A stretch of 64,000 nt of DNA. It comes from Methylophaga sp. GTDB lineage: Bacteria > Pseudomonadota > Gammaproteobacteria > Nitrosococcales > Methylophagaceae. The notes beneath the pieces are model-generated. The model had not been told where the DNA came from. It saw nothing but the letters and a program-made list of their open reading frames with translations, and did no database searches. Location of the stretch: contig JAGXHJ010000065.1 in NCBI GenBank assembly GCA_024636315.1, positions 24,689 to 88,688 of the forward strand, read 5' to 3'. Positions 16,792 to 23,872 of this stretch are shown in pieces (within the stretch, counting starts at the first letter, position 1; every line of letters begins with the position of its first letter). Made by a program: the position numbers and the translations under genes.

Positions 16792-19185
16792 GTGGCCGAT
16801 TACACGCCAATAACATCGTTTAGCTTTAATGGGACAACGTACACACCAAGTACAGCGTTTGATTTCACTGCTGGAGTCACGATTGATCCGACAGGAAATA
16901 TAGCAACAAACCTAGATAATGCAACGGCATCGTTCACAGCCTATAACGCGGCCCAGGCAACGATAAGCAGTACGCTGGATAACACAACAGCATCACTTTA
17001 TGGTTACGTCGCTGTGCAAGGCGATATAGAAGCAACGCTCGATGGTATAACGGCCGTTTTCGATGCTTACATTCCCAATATTGCCGACATAACCGCAACG
17101 CTTGAAGGACCGACAGCCAGCATTATCGGCAAGCTGATCCAGAACCGGGGTATCATTCAGAGCCTCACGCTAGACAATACCGTCGGCGGGATTATTGGCA
17201 ATTACGATCCAAACGTTACCCGGTGGATCACGGCAAACAAGAACGTGCTCTGGCAAGATACGGCGAAGATGCCACCCGTTAAAATAGCCATGCCGAGAAA
17301 CCAGGGCGAGAGAATCGATCACCAGGCACGGGATCAGCAATCAGATGGAACACTGCAGACAACAAAAACCGGGATAGATATCGAGCAGGGAACCCGGATC
17401 GACATTGCCGATATTGCATCGCAGGACCAAGGGTCTGAACTCACGACTAAAACAGCAATCGCCAGGGACCAGGGAACCAGAACTGACATGGGGATAATTC
17501 ATGCCAGCATTGACGACGGGGCGATATTCAATACAGCGACCGAAGTAATAGCACAGCAAATGACGAAGGTCTACCCTAGCGATTGGCACGCTCGCATTCA
17601 AGATAGCGGAGCAAATCAGCATGACTTCCTGCACTCGACACATGCCGAGCCACCGCTAGAGTTCCAGTACACCCCTGATCGATGGGATACGATATCCTTT
17701 GATTATTCACCAGGCGAATACGCAGTCACAAACGCGTTCGACTTTAGCTTTGGTGTCCAGGTGAACATGGCGACCGGCCATAGCTTCGGGGTAGCGAGAT
17801 CAGAGTTTTACTCACCAAGCCAACAAGTAACAAAATCACGCGAAAATAAAGAATGCGTAATAGTAGAAGAATCAAGACGGCCGCCACGCGGAAAATCAGT
17901 CTGGATTGATTATCCAAGACCAGACCCAGATCCGTTACCGCCAACAGGAACGACGATCACAATCCCATCAAAAGGGGCCTACATTATGGAAAACACGACA
18001 AGCGTCACGCTGGAAGATTTAACCGACATCGAGATGGACAGCATATCGCTCAAATTCGATGCGGACAGTTTTGCGTGGCAGTTCAGCGGGACGTTGCTAG
18101 ATCCTGCCCAATTGCCATTAGTGAAAAAGTTACCAGATGGCAGCACCATTAAATTGATTATTACCATTAATGGTAAAGTCTTTCATGTATTTGTTGAAGA
18201 AAAAGCGAAAAAACGCCGTTTTGGTAAGACAGAAATTACCATTTCAGGTCGATCACTCAGTGCCAAACTAGCATGGCCATACTTTCAACCATCAACCGGT
18301 ACCCAAGGTTCGTTATTAACGGTTCAGCAATTGGCGGATCTGCATTTGCCTGCAGGTTGGACTATTAACTGGTCGGCGGTTACATGGAATGTCACTGCCG
18401 GTGCCTATAGTTACCAAAACAGAACACCCATTCAAGCTATTGCAGATATTGCACTGACCATGGGCGCAATGATTGTGCCGTCGACCGAAAGCCAAGAGCT
18501 AAATATCATGCCGCGTTATCCGGTTTTGCCGTGGAATTTTGCCGCCACGACGGTTGATGTAGCCATTCCTGAAGCCGCTATTTTAGAACTCACCGAGCGT
18601 GATACCAGCAGGCAATATGCCAACGGTATTTATATTCATGGTGCTGAAATTGGTGGTGTACTTGGGTTTTGTCGTTTGAACGGCACGGCGGGCGATGTGT
18701 TATTGCAAACCGTCAGCAATCCGATCATGACGGATGTGATCGGGCTTCGTGCTGCTGGCGAACGTTATCTTGCCGGTGAATATACTCAACCTGAAATTAG
18801 TGCGGTGAAAACCGCGATGGATGGCACAACCATACCGTTTATTGATGTTGGTACTTTTGTGGGTGTGACCGTTGATGGTGTGGAAACAAAAGCGATTGTC
18901 AGTGGCGTGACCATCGAGACTAAATTTCCTGATGTGTTCCAAGAAATAAAACTAGGTGAAGACACTCAAAACAGCTGGCTGGCGTTTCAATCATTATTGC
19001 CCAAAGACCCACTATTAGTGGGAACGCTCACCAGTACTGATGGCACAACTTCGATCATTCAACTCATCGATGGGGGTATTGTCAGAGTGCGTGGCACCGG
19101 CACCGTGAACAATAAATACTATATTCGTTCAGGCCAGATCCAAGGTGATGCACCGAATATGGTGCAGAATGATATTGTTATTTAA
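16792..19185 (+). CDS. Tail hub / tip protein
   Basis: 797 residues from GTG 16792; the ribosome-binding site is weak. Residues 35-118 hold four exact-length 21-residue repeats ('xIxxTLDNxTASxxxY'), followed by Gln/Asp-rich repeats around 'DQGTRxD'. The C-terminal half, from about residue 400, is a different, hub-like region: TSVTLEDLTDIEMDSISLKF, IKLIITINGKVFHVFVEEK, TEITISGRSLSAKLAWPYFQ, NRTPIQAIADIALTMGAMIV. Codon choice changes near base 18,100 from a CGA/GGA style to the CGT/GGT style of the rest of the phage, so a recombination joint inside the gene is likely. Confidence 0.65.
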   Translation: MADYTPITSFSFNGTTYTPSTAFDFTAGVTIDPTGNIATNLDNATASFTAYNAAQATISSTLDNTTASLYGYVAVQGDIEATLDGITAVFDAYIPNIADITATLEGPTASIIGKLIQNRGIIQSLTLDNTVGGIIGNYDPNVTRWITANKNVLWQDTAKMPPVKIAMPRNQGERIDHQARDQQSDGTLQTTKTGIDIEQGTRIDIADIASQDQGSELTTKTAIARDQGTRTDMGIIHASIDDGAIFNTATEVIAQQMTKVYPSDWHARIQDSGANQHDFLHSTHAEPPLEFQYTPDRWDTISFDYSPGEYAVTNAFDFSFGVQVNMATGHSFGVARSEFYSPSQQVTKSRENKECVIVEESRRPPRGKSVWIDYPRPDPDPLPPTGTTITIPSKGAYIMENTTSVTLEDLTDIEMDSISLKFDADSFAWQFSGTLLDPAQLPLVKKLPDGSTIKLIITINGKVFHVFVEEKAKKRRFGKTEITISGRSLSAKLAWPYFQPSTGTQGSLLTVQQLADLHLPAGWTINWSAVTWNVTAGAYSYQNRTPIQAIADIALTMGAMIVPSTESQELNIMPRYPVLPWNFAATTVDVAIPEAAILELTERDTSRQYANGIYIHGAEIGGVLGFCRLNGTAGDVLLQTVSNPIMTDVIGLRAAGERYLAGEYTQPEISAVKTAMDGTTIPFIDVGTFVGVTVDGVETKAIVSGVTIETKFPDVFQEIKLGEDTQNSWLAFQSLLPKDPLLVGTLTSTDGTTSIIQLIDGGIVRVRGTGTVNNKYYIRSGQIQGDAPNMVQNDIVI

Positions 19186-19708
19186 TTCTGTACCAATTTA
19201 CTTTATCTGAATCTTTATTCCAGAGAACTTTGCCATCAAGGTTCGTTCTATATGTTTGGTCAGATAAGCCGCCATATGCCCCATAACCATTCTTTGCACG
19301 ATAACTCAATCTAACTCGATAGCCATCGCCATTTGTACGCGCAGCTAACCAGGTTAAATCTTTAAGTGAATCAGGATCTTTTAAGGCTAAATCTAAGTAA
19401 GAAAGAATACTGGTTTTTATGTGTTCGGGAATATCTGTATCTTGCCAAGCTCTTTCTGCTTCTTGCTCAGCCATAAATTGATCAGAGGCACGTTGAGCAG
19501 ATAAAAGGCGTTCTTCCTCTAAACGTTGCTGTTTCTTCTCTTGCTCGGTTACCTTTGACCATTCAGTGATTTGTTCAGATGAGCAGGGATTTTGCTGAAA
19601 GCTGATGCTGCCATCTTGAGTTTTGCATTTGAACATTGTTGCCGACGCATTAGCGCTAATAGCCAGAGCAAAAAACAGCATGACCAAAGATAATGTGTGC
19701 CTCATCAT
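19178..19708 (-). CDS. Exported DUF4124-type moron protein
   Basis: 176 residues with a clear signal peptide (LVMLFFALAISANASA, cleavage near residue 23-24). The next segment (MFKCKTQDGSISFQQNPCSS) matches the DUF4124 fold with two cysteines. It continues as a charged coiled coil and a C-terminal domain with KDPDSLKDLTW, YRVRLSYRAKNGYGAYGG and NLDGKVLW. That C-terminal domain resembles the periplasmic domain of the protein at 5297. Last gene of a reverse operon with the nuclease and RHH genes, 2 bases after the nuclease stop, and convergent with the tail genes. Function unknown. Confidence 0.65.
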   Translation of the reverse strand: MMRHTLSLVMLFFALAISANASATMFKCKTQDGSISFQQNPCSSEQITEWSKVTEQEKKQQRLEEERLLSAQRASDQFMAEQEAERAWQDTDIPEHIKTSILSYLDLALKDPDSLKDLTWLAARTNGDGYRVRLSYRAKNGYGAYGGLSDQTYRTNLDGKVLWNKDSDKVNWYRIK

Positions 19709-19710
19709 GG

Positions 19711-20853
19711 TTATTTCACGCGTTTAAAATTATCGTCATTCTCACAATAGGCTAGGGCATCGAAACAAAGCCCTGTTAGTCTCATGATGTCGGATGGTTC
19801 AGGTAAGTTTATGTGGTCATTAGGCTCAATGGTTAGGCCTGAACGCTCAACTTCTTGTCGATGTTTGGCTGTTAATTCAATGCCAAAGTGGACTGTGGGG
19901 CTCTTTTTATCGCCATGATAATGCAATAACCAGCGATTGTTTTTGCCTTGAAATACAATACCAAAATAGCTCGCCGTATCTTTTGCTTCGATATTTTCAA
20001 CCGCTGTTTTTGTTTTCAAAATAGTCTGGGTATGTGCCAATAATTCGCGTTCTTGATGGGTGGAAACAATATTTGAATTATTGGGGTCAACGACTGCGGC
20101 AAGTGGGTCAAATGGTATTTCTTCTATCTCTTGAGCTGGTTCGGTGGATGATAAGCTATCAACAACCAATGAGCTTAGGACGTCTTTAACGGCTTTTTTA
20201 ACGATTGGCGTCATGTTATCGAGAGTTTTTTGTGTCATTCGTAATGTGGGATCGGCTTGATTGGCCACAAATTTAACGAAGTCAGGATCGAGATTTTTTA
20301 GGCTATTTCGAATGACCGCCTTAAAGCTGGTTAGATAGGTTAAATCTTCAGCTAGTGTTCGCATGTTTTCTGTCTTCAGATAACCATAACGGAATTTAGC
20401 CAATTCAGATGAATCCAAAATACCCAAGTTTTTGAAGTCAATTTCAAGGAAAGGTTTTTCATCCATGATGTTGTTGTTAGAGAGATCAGTGTAAAAGGCC
20501 CATTGATGGCCATTGGTTACCGCACCAATGCAGACACTGGGGGTTGCATTGAAATAGCGAGACAGTTGTGGCATGTGTTTGGGCAGTTTTTGATCAAAAG
20601 GTTTAGCCTCAATGAACATGACTAATTCACCTTCGGAGTAAAGTGCATAATCAACACGCTCACTATTTTTGGCGCCGGTGAAATCAGCACAGTATTCAGC
20701 TCTGACCATAAGCGGATTAAACGGGCTATAACCTAAGATGTCTAGCAACGGCAGAATAAGTGCCTGTTTCGTTGTTTCTTCGGTTTTGCAGTGAGGCCCA
20801 GCTTCTGCAATATGCTCGCTATGTTCTTTTATTCGTTGTGTAAAATTATCCAT
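19711..20853 (-). CDS. HsdR N-terminal-type nuclease domain protein
   Basis: 380 residues from the ATG at 20853 (MDNFTQRIKEH), chosen for AAGGAAG just upstream; an upstream ATG at 20877 is possible. The N-terminal ~150 residues match the type I restriction HsdR nuclease domain: KTEETTKQALILPLLDILGY, then NSERVDYALYSEGELVMFIE with AKPF, giving the D...ExK core of a PD-(D/E)xK nuclease, all three residues intact. No helicase motor or HsdM/HsdS partner is nearby. The C-terminal part (SYFGIVFQGKNNRWLLHYHG) is unassigned. Lies in one reverse operon with a tandem-RHH protein. Possibly an anti-competitor nuclease; this is inference. Confidence 0.75.
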   Translation of the reverse strand: MDNFTQRIKEHSEHIAEAGPHCKTEETTKQALILPLLDILGYSPFNPLMVRAEYCADFTGAKNSERVDYALYSEGELVMFIEAKPFDQKLPKHMPQLSRYFNATPSVCIGAVTNGHQWAFYTDLSNNNIMDEKPFLEIDFKNLGILDSSELAKFRYGYLKTENMRTLAEDLTYLTSFKAVIRNSLKNLDPDFVKFVANQADPTLRMTQKTLDNMTPIVKKAVKDVLSSLVVDSLSSTEPAQEIEEIPFDPLAAVVDPNNSNIVSTHQERELLAHTQTILKTKTAVENIEAKDTASYFGIVFQGKNNRWLLHYHGDKKSPTVHFGIELTAKHRQEVERSGLTIEPNDHINLPEPSDIMRLTGLCFDALAYCENDDNFKRVK

Positions 20854-20869
20854 CACCACTTCCTTATTA

Positions 20870-21328
20870 TTAATCACTCAAATCCCGAATTAAATTCATT
20901 ACTGCTTTTTTGTGTTTAGGCGAGAGCTTCTTAAACATGATCGTTAAAGCAGCGTCTTCAAAGTCGTTGACCTTGCTTTCTTGTATGCCATGGTGCTTGG
21001 TTGGGCTAGATTCCCATCGTTGAGCAAAAAACAATCGCATGACGATTTCTTGATTTAGGCTATTTCTATGCACAGTGCCGTGCATGCGTAACGATTCCTT
21101 TAGTTTTTCATCTAAGCGGAACTGGAACACCTCAGTATTAAGTTTTGTCGGGCTTGATTGTTTAAACAGCGCAACATCCTGTTCTGAAAACTCCTTATCT
21201 AAGACTGAATTAAGCTTAAATATAACTTCACTATTATTACTTCGTCGGCTTTCTTTAGCCGACAAAATCAACCAGTCCAATGTCTGGACAGGTAAACGCA
21301 GACTGTAGGAAACCGTTTTATTTTTCAT
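20870..21328 (-). CDS. Tandem ribbon-helix-helix (Arc-like) DNA-binding protein
   Basis: 152 residues from the ATG at 21328; a TTG at 21337 could extend it by three residues. Two RHH units are visible: VSYSLRLPVQTLDWLILSAK with NSEVIFKLNSVL, and VFQFRLDEKLKESLRMHG with NSLNQEIVMRLF. Each has the strand, helix A, N-S turn and helix B of Arc/MetJ repressors. A single chain carrying both halves of the usual dimer is unusual. A helical C-terminal tail follows (IMFKKLSPKHKKAVMNLIRD). It opens the reverse operon with the nuclease and stands divergent to the 54-residue Arc-like gene at 21417. Confidence 0.8.
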   Translation of the reverse strand: MKNKTVSYSLRLPVQTLDWLILSAKESRRSNNSEVIFKLNSVLDKEFSEQDVALFKQSSPTKLNTEVFQFRLDEKLKESLRMHGTVHRNSLNQEIVMRLFFAQRWESSPTKHHGIQESKVNDFEDAALTIMFKKLSPKHKKAVMNLIRDLSD

Positions 21329-21400
21329 TAGATGCAAAGTGTAGCTATTTTATGTTGACGTAAATAGATGCAATCTGTATTGTGAATCCATATTGCATTT
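21329..21400. promoter_or_regulatory. Divergent promoter/operator between two RHH genes
   Basis: TAGATGCAA occurs at 21329-21337 and again at 21365-21373, 36 bases apart, and an inverted TTGCAT lies at 21393-21398. A forward promoter TTGACG (21355-21360), 17-base spacer, TATTGT (21378-21383) straddles the second copy, which would be an ideal place for repression. Arc-type repressors bind short repeated half-sites of this kind. The left copy touches the start codon of the reverse RHH gene. One or both RHH proteins are the likely binders; this is inference. Confidence 0.6.
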
Positions 21401-21416
21401 ATAAGGAAGTCGGGAC

Positions 21417-21581
21417 ATGACTACATCAACAGAGAATAAAGTGAAATCTTCATCTATTAGGTTCCCTATAGAATTACTGGATGAGCTTACTGTCGCTGCT
21501 AAGAAAAACTTACGGTCAACAAACAGCGAGATAGTGCTTAGATTGAAACGAAGCTTAGTCGCTGGCCGCGATAAAAATTAA
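21417..21581 (+). CDS. Arc-like ribbon-helix-helix repressor (54 aa)
   Basis: ATG 21417 follows AAGGAAG. 54 residues: basic N-terminal arm, SSIRFPIELLDELTVAAKKN, then STNSEIVLRLKRSL. The RFP strand, helix A, 'STNSEIV' turn and helix B are classical Arc/Mnt features. Divergent from the tandem RHH gene with candidate operators between them. By analogy with P22 Arc/Mnt it may control early genes or the accessory operon. Confidence 0.85.
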   Translation: MTTSTENKVKSSSIRFPIELLDELTVAAKKNLRSTNSEIVLRLKRSLVAGRDKN

Positions 21582-21594
21582 AAGAAGTGTAGTT

Positions 21595-21624
21595 GTCTGA
21601 TCAGGGTTGCACCCCTGATCAGAC
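21595..21624. terminator. 12-bp perfect inverted repeat after the Arc-like gene
   Basis: GTCTGATCAGGG (21595-21606) and CCCTGATCAGAC (21613-21624) around TTGCAC. It begins 14 bases after the Arc-like stop. No T-tract follows (GGTTTGAGG), so it is either a weak terminator or an operator for a regulator acting on the CII-like gene downstream. Confidence 0.5.
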
Positions 21625-21722
21625 GGTTTGAGGCTCTGGCTTTTCGGTCACCTTTTGCACTCGTTGCAAAGCATACCCCAGATGCCTCTTTAGTTGATAG
21701 TCGATTAAAGCAGGTAAACAAC

Positions 21723-22181
21723 ATGAGTAACATGTACGACCCAATTGAAACAGCCATGTATGACATGGTGCATGATTTCCCCGGCGGCGCTGTCAAGCTG
21801 GCTGCCCGTGTCAATATGAATGCTGGCACGCTCAATAACAAAATTAACCCCTCCATGGAATCTCATCATTTGACGCTGAAAGAAGCCGTCAACCTGATGC
21901 TCGCGACCAATGACCTTCGTTTACTACACGCAATAGGCACCGAACTCGGTTTTGTATGTGTGCCTGTTGGGCATTTGGCTGGCGTTTCTGATATTGAATT
22001 TTTGTCTGTTTTTAGCAGAGCAATGTCAGAAGTCGGCGATATGAGTCAAGCCGTTTACGAGGCTTTCAGCGATGGGAAAATCACGCGAAAGGAAGTGGAG
22101 TTAGTGCGTAAAGAAACGGTTGAAGCTATGGCTGCACTGGCTGAACTGCCGTCTCGACTTGAATCAATGTGTGATGAGTAA
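21723..22181 (+). CDS. Phage regulatory CII-family protein
   Basis: 152 residues. It starts YDPIETAMYDMVHDFPGGAVKLA, then ARVNMNAGTLNNKINPSMESHHLTLKEA and a C-terminal helical part (DGKITRKEVELVRKETVEAM). The pattern 'a.~~~v~dfpGG...LA~~~G~~~~tL~nKlNP....~~ltl~Ea' is the phage regulatory CII family (a lambda-repressor-like helix-turn-helix). In lambda CII activates the lysogeny promoters. Ends at a strong terminator, so it forms its own transcription unit. Confidence 0.85.
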   Translation: MSNMYDPIETAMYDMVHDFPGGAVKLAARVNMNAGTLNNKINPSMESHHLTLKEAVNLMLATNDLRLLHAIGTELGFVCVPVGHLAGVSDIEFLSVFSRAMSEVGDMSQAVYEAFSDGKITRKEVELVRKETVEAMAALAELPSRLESMCDE

Positions 22182-22186
22182 GTGTT

Positions 22187-22226
22187 GCCCAGCCTAAATT
22201 CAGCTAGTTAGGTTGGGCTTTTTTTT
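22187..22226 (+). terminator. Intrinsic terminator after the CII-like gene
   Basis: GCCCAGCCTAA (22187-22197) pairs with TTAGGTTGGGC (22208-22218), one G-T pair, followed by eight T. It sits 6 bases after the CII-like stop and ahead of the tyrosine recombinase. Confidence 0.9.
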
Positions 22227-22250
22227 GAGATTTATTTTCTGGGGTGCGTT

Positions 22251-22844
22251 ATGGAAATGAAAAGATATTTAACGGTTAGTGAAGAAAAAACATTGTTTAA
22301 AACGGTCGATGGCGTGGCGGGTGTATTGGCTCAGCGCGATGGTGCTTGGATGTTATTGCTTCGTCAAACTGGCATGCGTATTGGTTCATTAGCCGGATTA
22401 ACGGTTGCTGATGCGAGACATGGCCTTGCGACTAATTATTTAGAACTAAAAGATGAACATGCCAAAGGTGGGAATGGTTACCAGATATTTTTAAACAAAA
22501 CATCAAAGGCCTGTTTACGAGTTTTGTTAAGCAACCGTATCGAAATGGGTTACACCGCCGAACCTGATATGCCGTTAGTGATGGGCCGTAATAATCAAGG
22601 TTTGAGCATTCGTAGTTTTCAAAGTCGTATGCGAATTTGGGTTGATAAATCATGCATTGCCATGCCTGCTTCGCCACACTGGTTTCGGCATACGTTGGCA
22701 ATGCGAATTATGAGCCAATCCACTGCCACTAATAAATTGGGCGTTGTGCAAGCAGCATTGGGCCATTCAACCGCTGATGCAACGATGATTTATACCCGTC
22801 CAAATCGTGAAGATGTTGCTTTAGCAATGGAGGAAGCGTCATGA
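22251..22844 (+). CDS. Short tyrosine recombinase (catalytic domain only)
   Basis: 197 residues. The catalytic set is visible: R in TGMRIGSLAGL, the K-containing beta hairpin region (KGGNGYQIFLNKT), H-x-x-R in PHWFRHTLAMRI, H in LGHSTADATM, and the Tyr nucleophile in IYTRPN. It lacks the N-terminal SAM-like core-binding domain of ordinary integrases, which normally adds 100 or more residues. It may act as an auxiliary invertase or resolvase, or a regulator. The element also has a large serine recombinase at its end, so this is probably not the integrase. Overlaps the next gene by 4 bases (ATGA). Confidence 0.8.
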   Translation: MEMKRYLTVSEEKTLFKTVDGVAGVLAQRDGAWMLLLRQTGMRIGSLAGLTVADARHGLATNYLELKDEHAKGGNGYQIFLNKTSKACLRVLLSNRIEMGYTAEPDMPLVMGRNNQGLSIRSFQSRMRIWVDKSCIAMPASPHWFRHTLAMRIMSQSTATNKLGVVQAALGHSTADATMIYTRPNREDVALAMEEAS

Positions 22845-23086
22845 CTTGCACCTTCATCAGCATCGATACGGATGGGAAGGCAATCACTTCAGCTTTTGGC
22901 AACTTGCACCGTCACCCTAGAAATTACTGTGAAATGGCGAATATTGACCTAAAAGTGGGTGATGCGCGTATCGGAATTAGGTTTAAAACATGGCAAGAAA
23001 TGATCTCTTTTTGTGACGAGCATAATTTTACTTATAAAGATGATCGAACCGGTGTTGATAAGTACATCAGCCGCATGAGTATCTAA
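22841..23086 (+). CDS. Hypothetical early phage protein
   Basis: 81 residues, coupled to the recombinase by ATGA overlap. Contains FGNLHRHPRNYCEMANIDLK, VGDARIGIRFKTWQEMISFC and DEHNFTYKDDRTGVDKY. No family recognised; a small mixed alpha/beta protein. Part of a run of small overlapping genes leading to the primase. Confidence 0.6.
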   Translation: MTCTFISIDTDGKAITSAFGNLHRHPRNYCEMANIDLKVGDARIGIRFKTWQEMISFCDEHNFTYKDDRTGVDKYISRMSI

Positions 23087-23088
23087 CC

Positions 23089-23277
23089 ATGATTGCCATT
23101 TCGATCATCATCTACATCGTGCTGGGCGTGATTGCGATTTTATCCGATTCGCTCACCGTACAAACCGAGGCTAAAGCTGTTTTCACTAATAATTTTACCT
23201 TTATGTTGGCGACATTGCTGTGGCCGCTGGTAGTGATATGGGCGAAATACAAATGGTATCAACGACTAAAAGGGTAA
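23089..23277 (+). CDS. Small two-TM membrane protein
   Basis: 62 residues. Hydrophobic segments at residues 2-20 (IAISIIIYIVLGVIAILSD) and about 35-52 (FMLATLLWPLVVIWAKY), basic C-terminus KWYQRLKG. Two bases separate it from the previous stop. Function unknown. Confidence 0.55.
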   Translation: MIAISIIIYIVLGVIAILSDSLTVQTEAKAVFTNNFTFMLATLLWPLVVIWAKYKWYQRLKG

Positions 23278-23444
23278 ACCTAAGCCGTTTACCGCCTGAC
23301 CGTAAACGATCGGCGTGGGCTTGGGTTCAAAAAAATAGACCGGAACAGGCTGGGCTTATTCAATCAGCTTCGTTTCAGCAACTACTAACAACGTTCAATG
23401 GTGAGGTCATTATTGAAATGGAGATTAACAATGAGAAAAATTGA
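23253..23444 (+). CDS. Small basic hypothetical protein
   Basis: 63 residues from ATG 23253, overlapping the end of the membrane protein by 25 bases in another frame. Sequence features: TKRVNLSRLPPDRKRSAWAW, VQKNRPEQAGLIQSASFQQL. Basic N-terminus with a Trp cluster and an acidic C-terminus. An earlier start (ATG 23238 or GTG 23220) is possible. Its own stop lies inside the next gene. No family recognised. Confidence 0.45.
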   Translation: MVSTTKRVNLSRLPPDRKRSAWAWVQKNRPEQAGLIQSASFQQLLTTFNGEVIIEMEINNEKN

Positions 23445-23652
23445 ACAACTACAAGAAACAGCTTTGTTTATTTTGGAATCAGAAGGCGATATGCAAACCC
23501 ATCAAATCGCCTCGATGTGTCAGCCCGCTTGTTCGGTTGCAGCTATGACCATTGCTCTCAATCAGTTGCGTGAAGAAGGCGAAATCAAAAAACGAGGTTT
23601 GAATTGGACCTTAGTTGCAGACGAGGAGGCTGCAAATGCAGACGCGGCTTGA
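23431..23652 (+). CDS. Small winged-helix-like protein
   Basis: 73 residues from ATG 23431. IEQLQETALFILESEGDMQT, then HQIASMCQPACSVAAMTIAL and NQLREEGEIKKRGLNWTLV: a helix, a helix-turn-helix ('tH.IA....~s...m..aL~~L~~~G.i') and a wing. DNA binding is plausible. Overlaps its neighbours at both ends. Confidence 0.6.
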   Translation: MRKIEQLQETALFILESEGDMQTHQIASMCQPACSVAAMTIALNQLREEGEIKKRGLNWTLVADEEAANADAA

Positions 23653-23872
23653 ATCGGTGTTGGAGTCAACCGCGAACATCGCCACCGGCATGATGGTGTC
23701 ATTCCTCATGGGCATGTTGGTGTACCCATTATTTGGTTTTGATGTGTCACCTTCCCAAAATTTTTGGATTGTGATCATTTTTACGATTGTTTCTTTTGCA
23801 CGTTCATATGCATGGCGTCGTTGGTTTAACGGCCGTTTAGTGCGGAGGCTCAATCGTGGCATCAATAGCTGA
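23636..23872 (+). CDS. DUF7220-like small membrane protein
   Basis: 78 residues from ATG 23636, chosen for GAGGAGG 8 bases upstream. RLESVLESTANIATGMMVSF, GMLVYPLFGFDVSPSQNFWI, VIIFTIVSFARSYAWRRWFN: two membrane helices with the 'vEs.~NI~~G~~vs~~~~~~vfPlfG~~vs~~qn~~I~~iFT~vS~~RsYa~RR~FN' pattern common in phages. Function unknown. Confidence 0.75.
   Translation: MQTRLESVLESTANIATGMMVSFLMGMLVYPLFGFDVSPSQNFWIVIIFTIVSFARSYAWRRWFNGRLVRRLNRGINS

Noticed and set aside
19711-20853. Complete type I restriction system
   Set aside because: Only the HsdR N-terminal nuclease domain is present; there is no helicase motor, HsdM or HsdS. The methyltransferase at 26573 is beta-class and distant.
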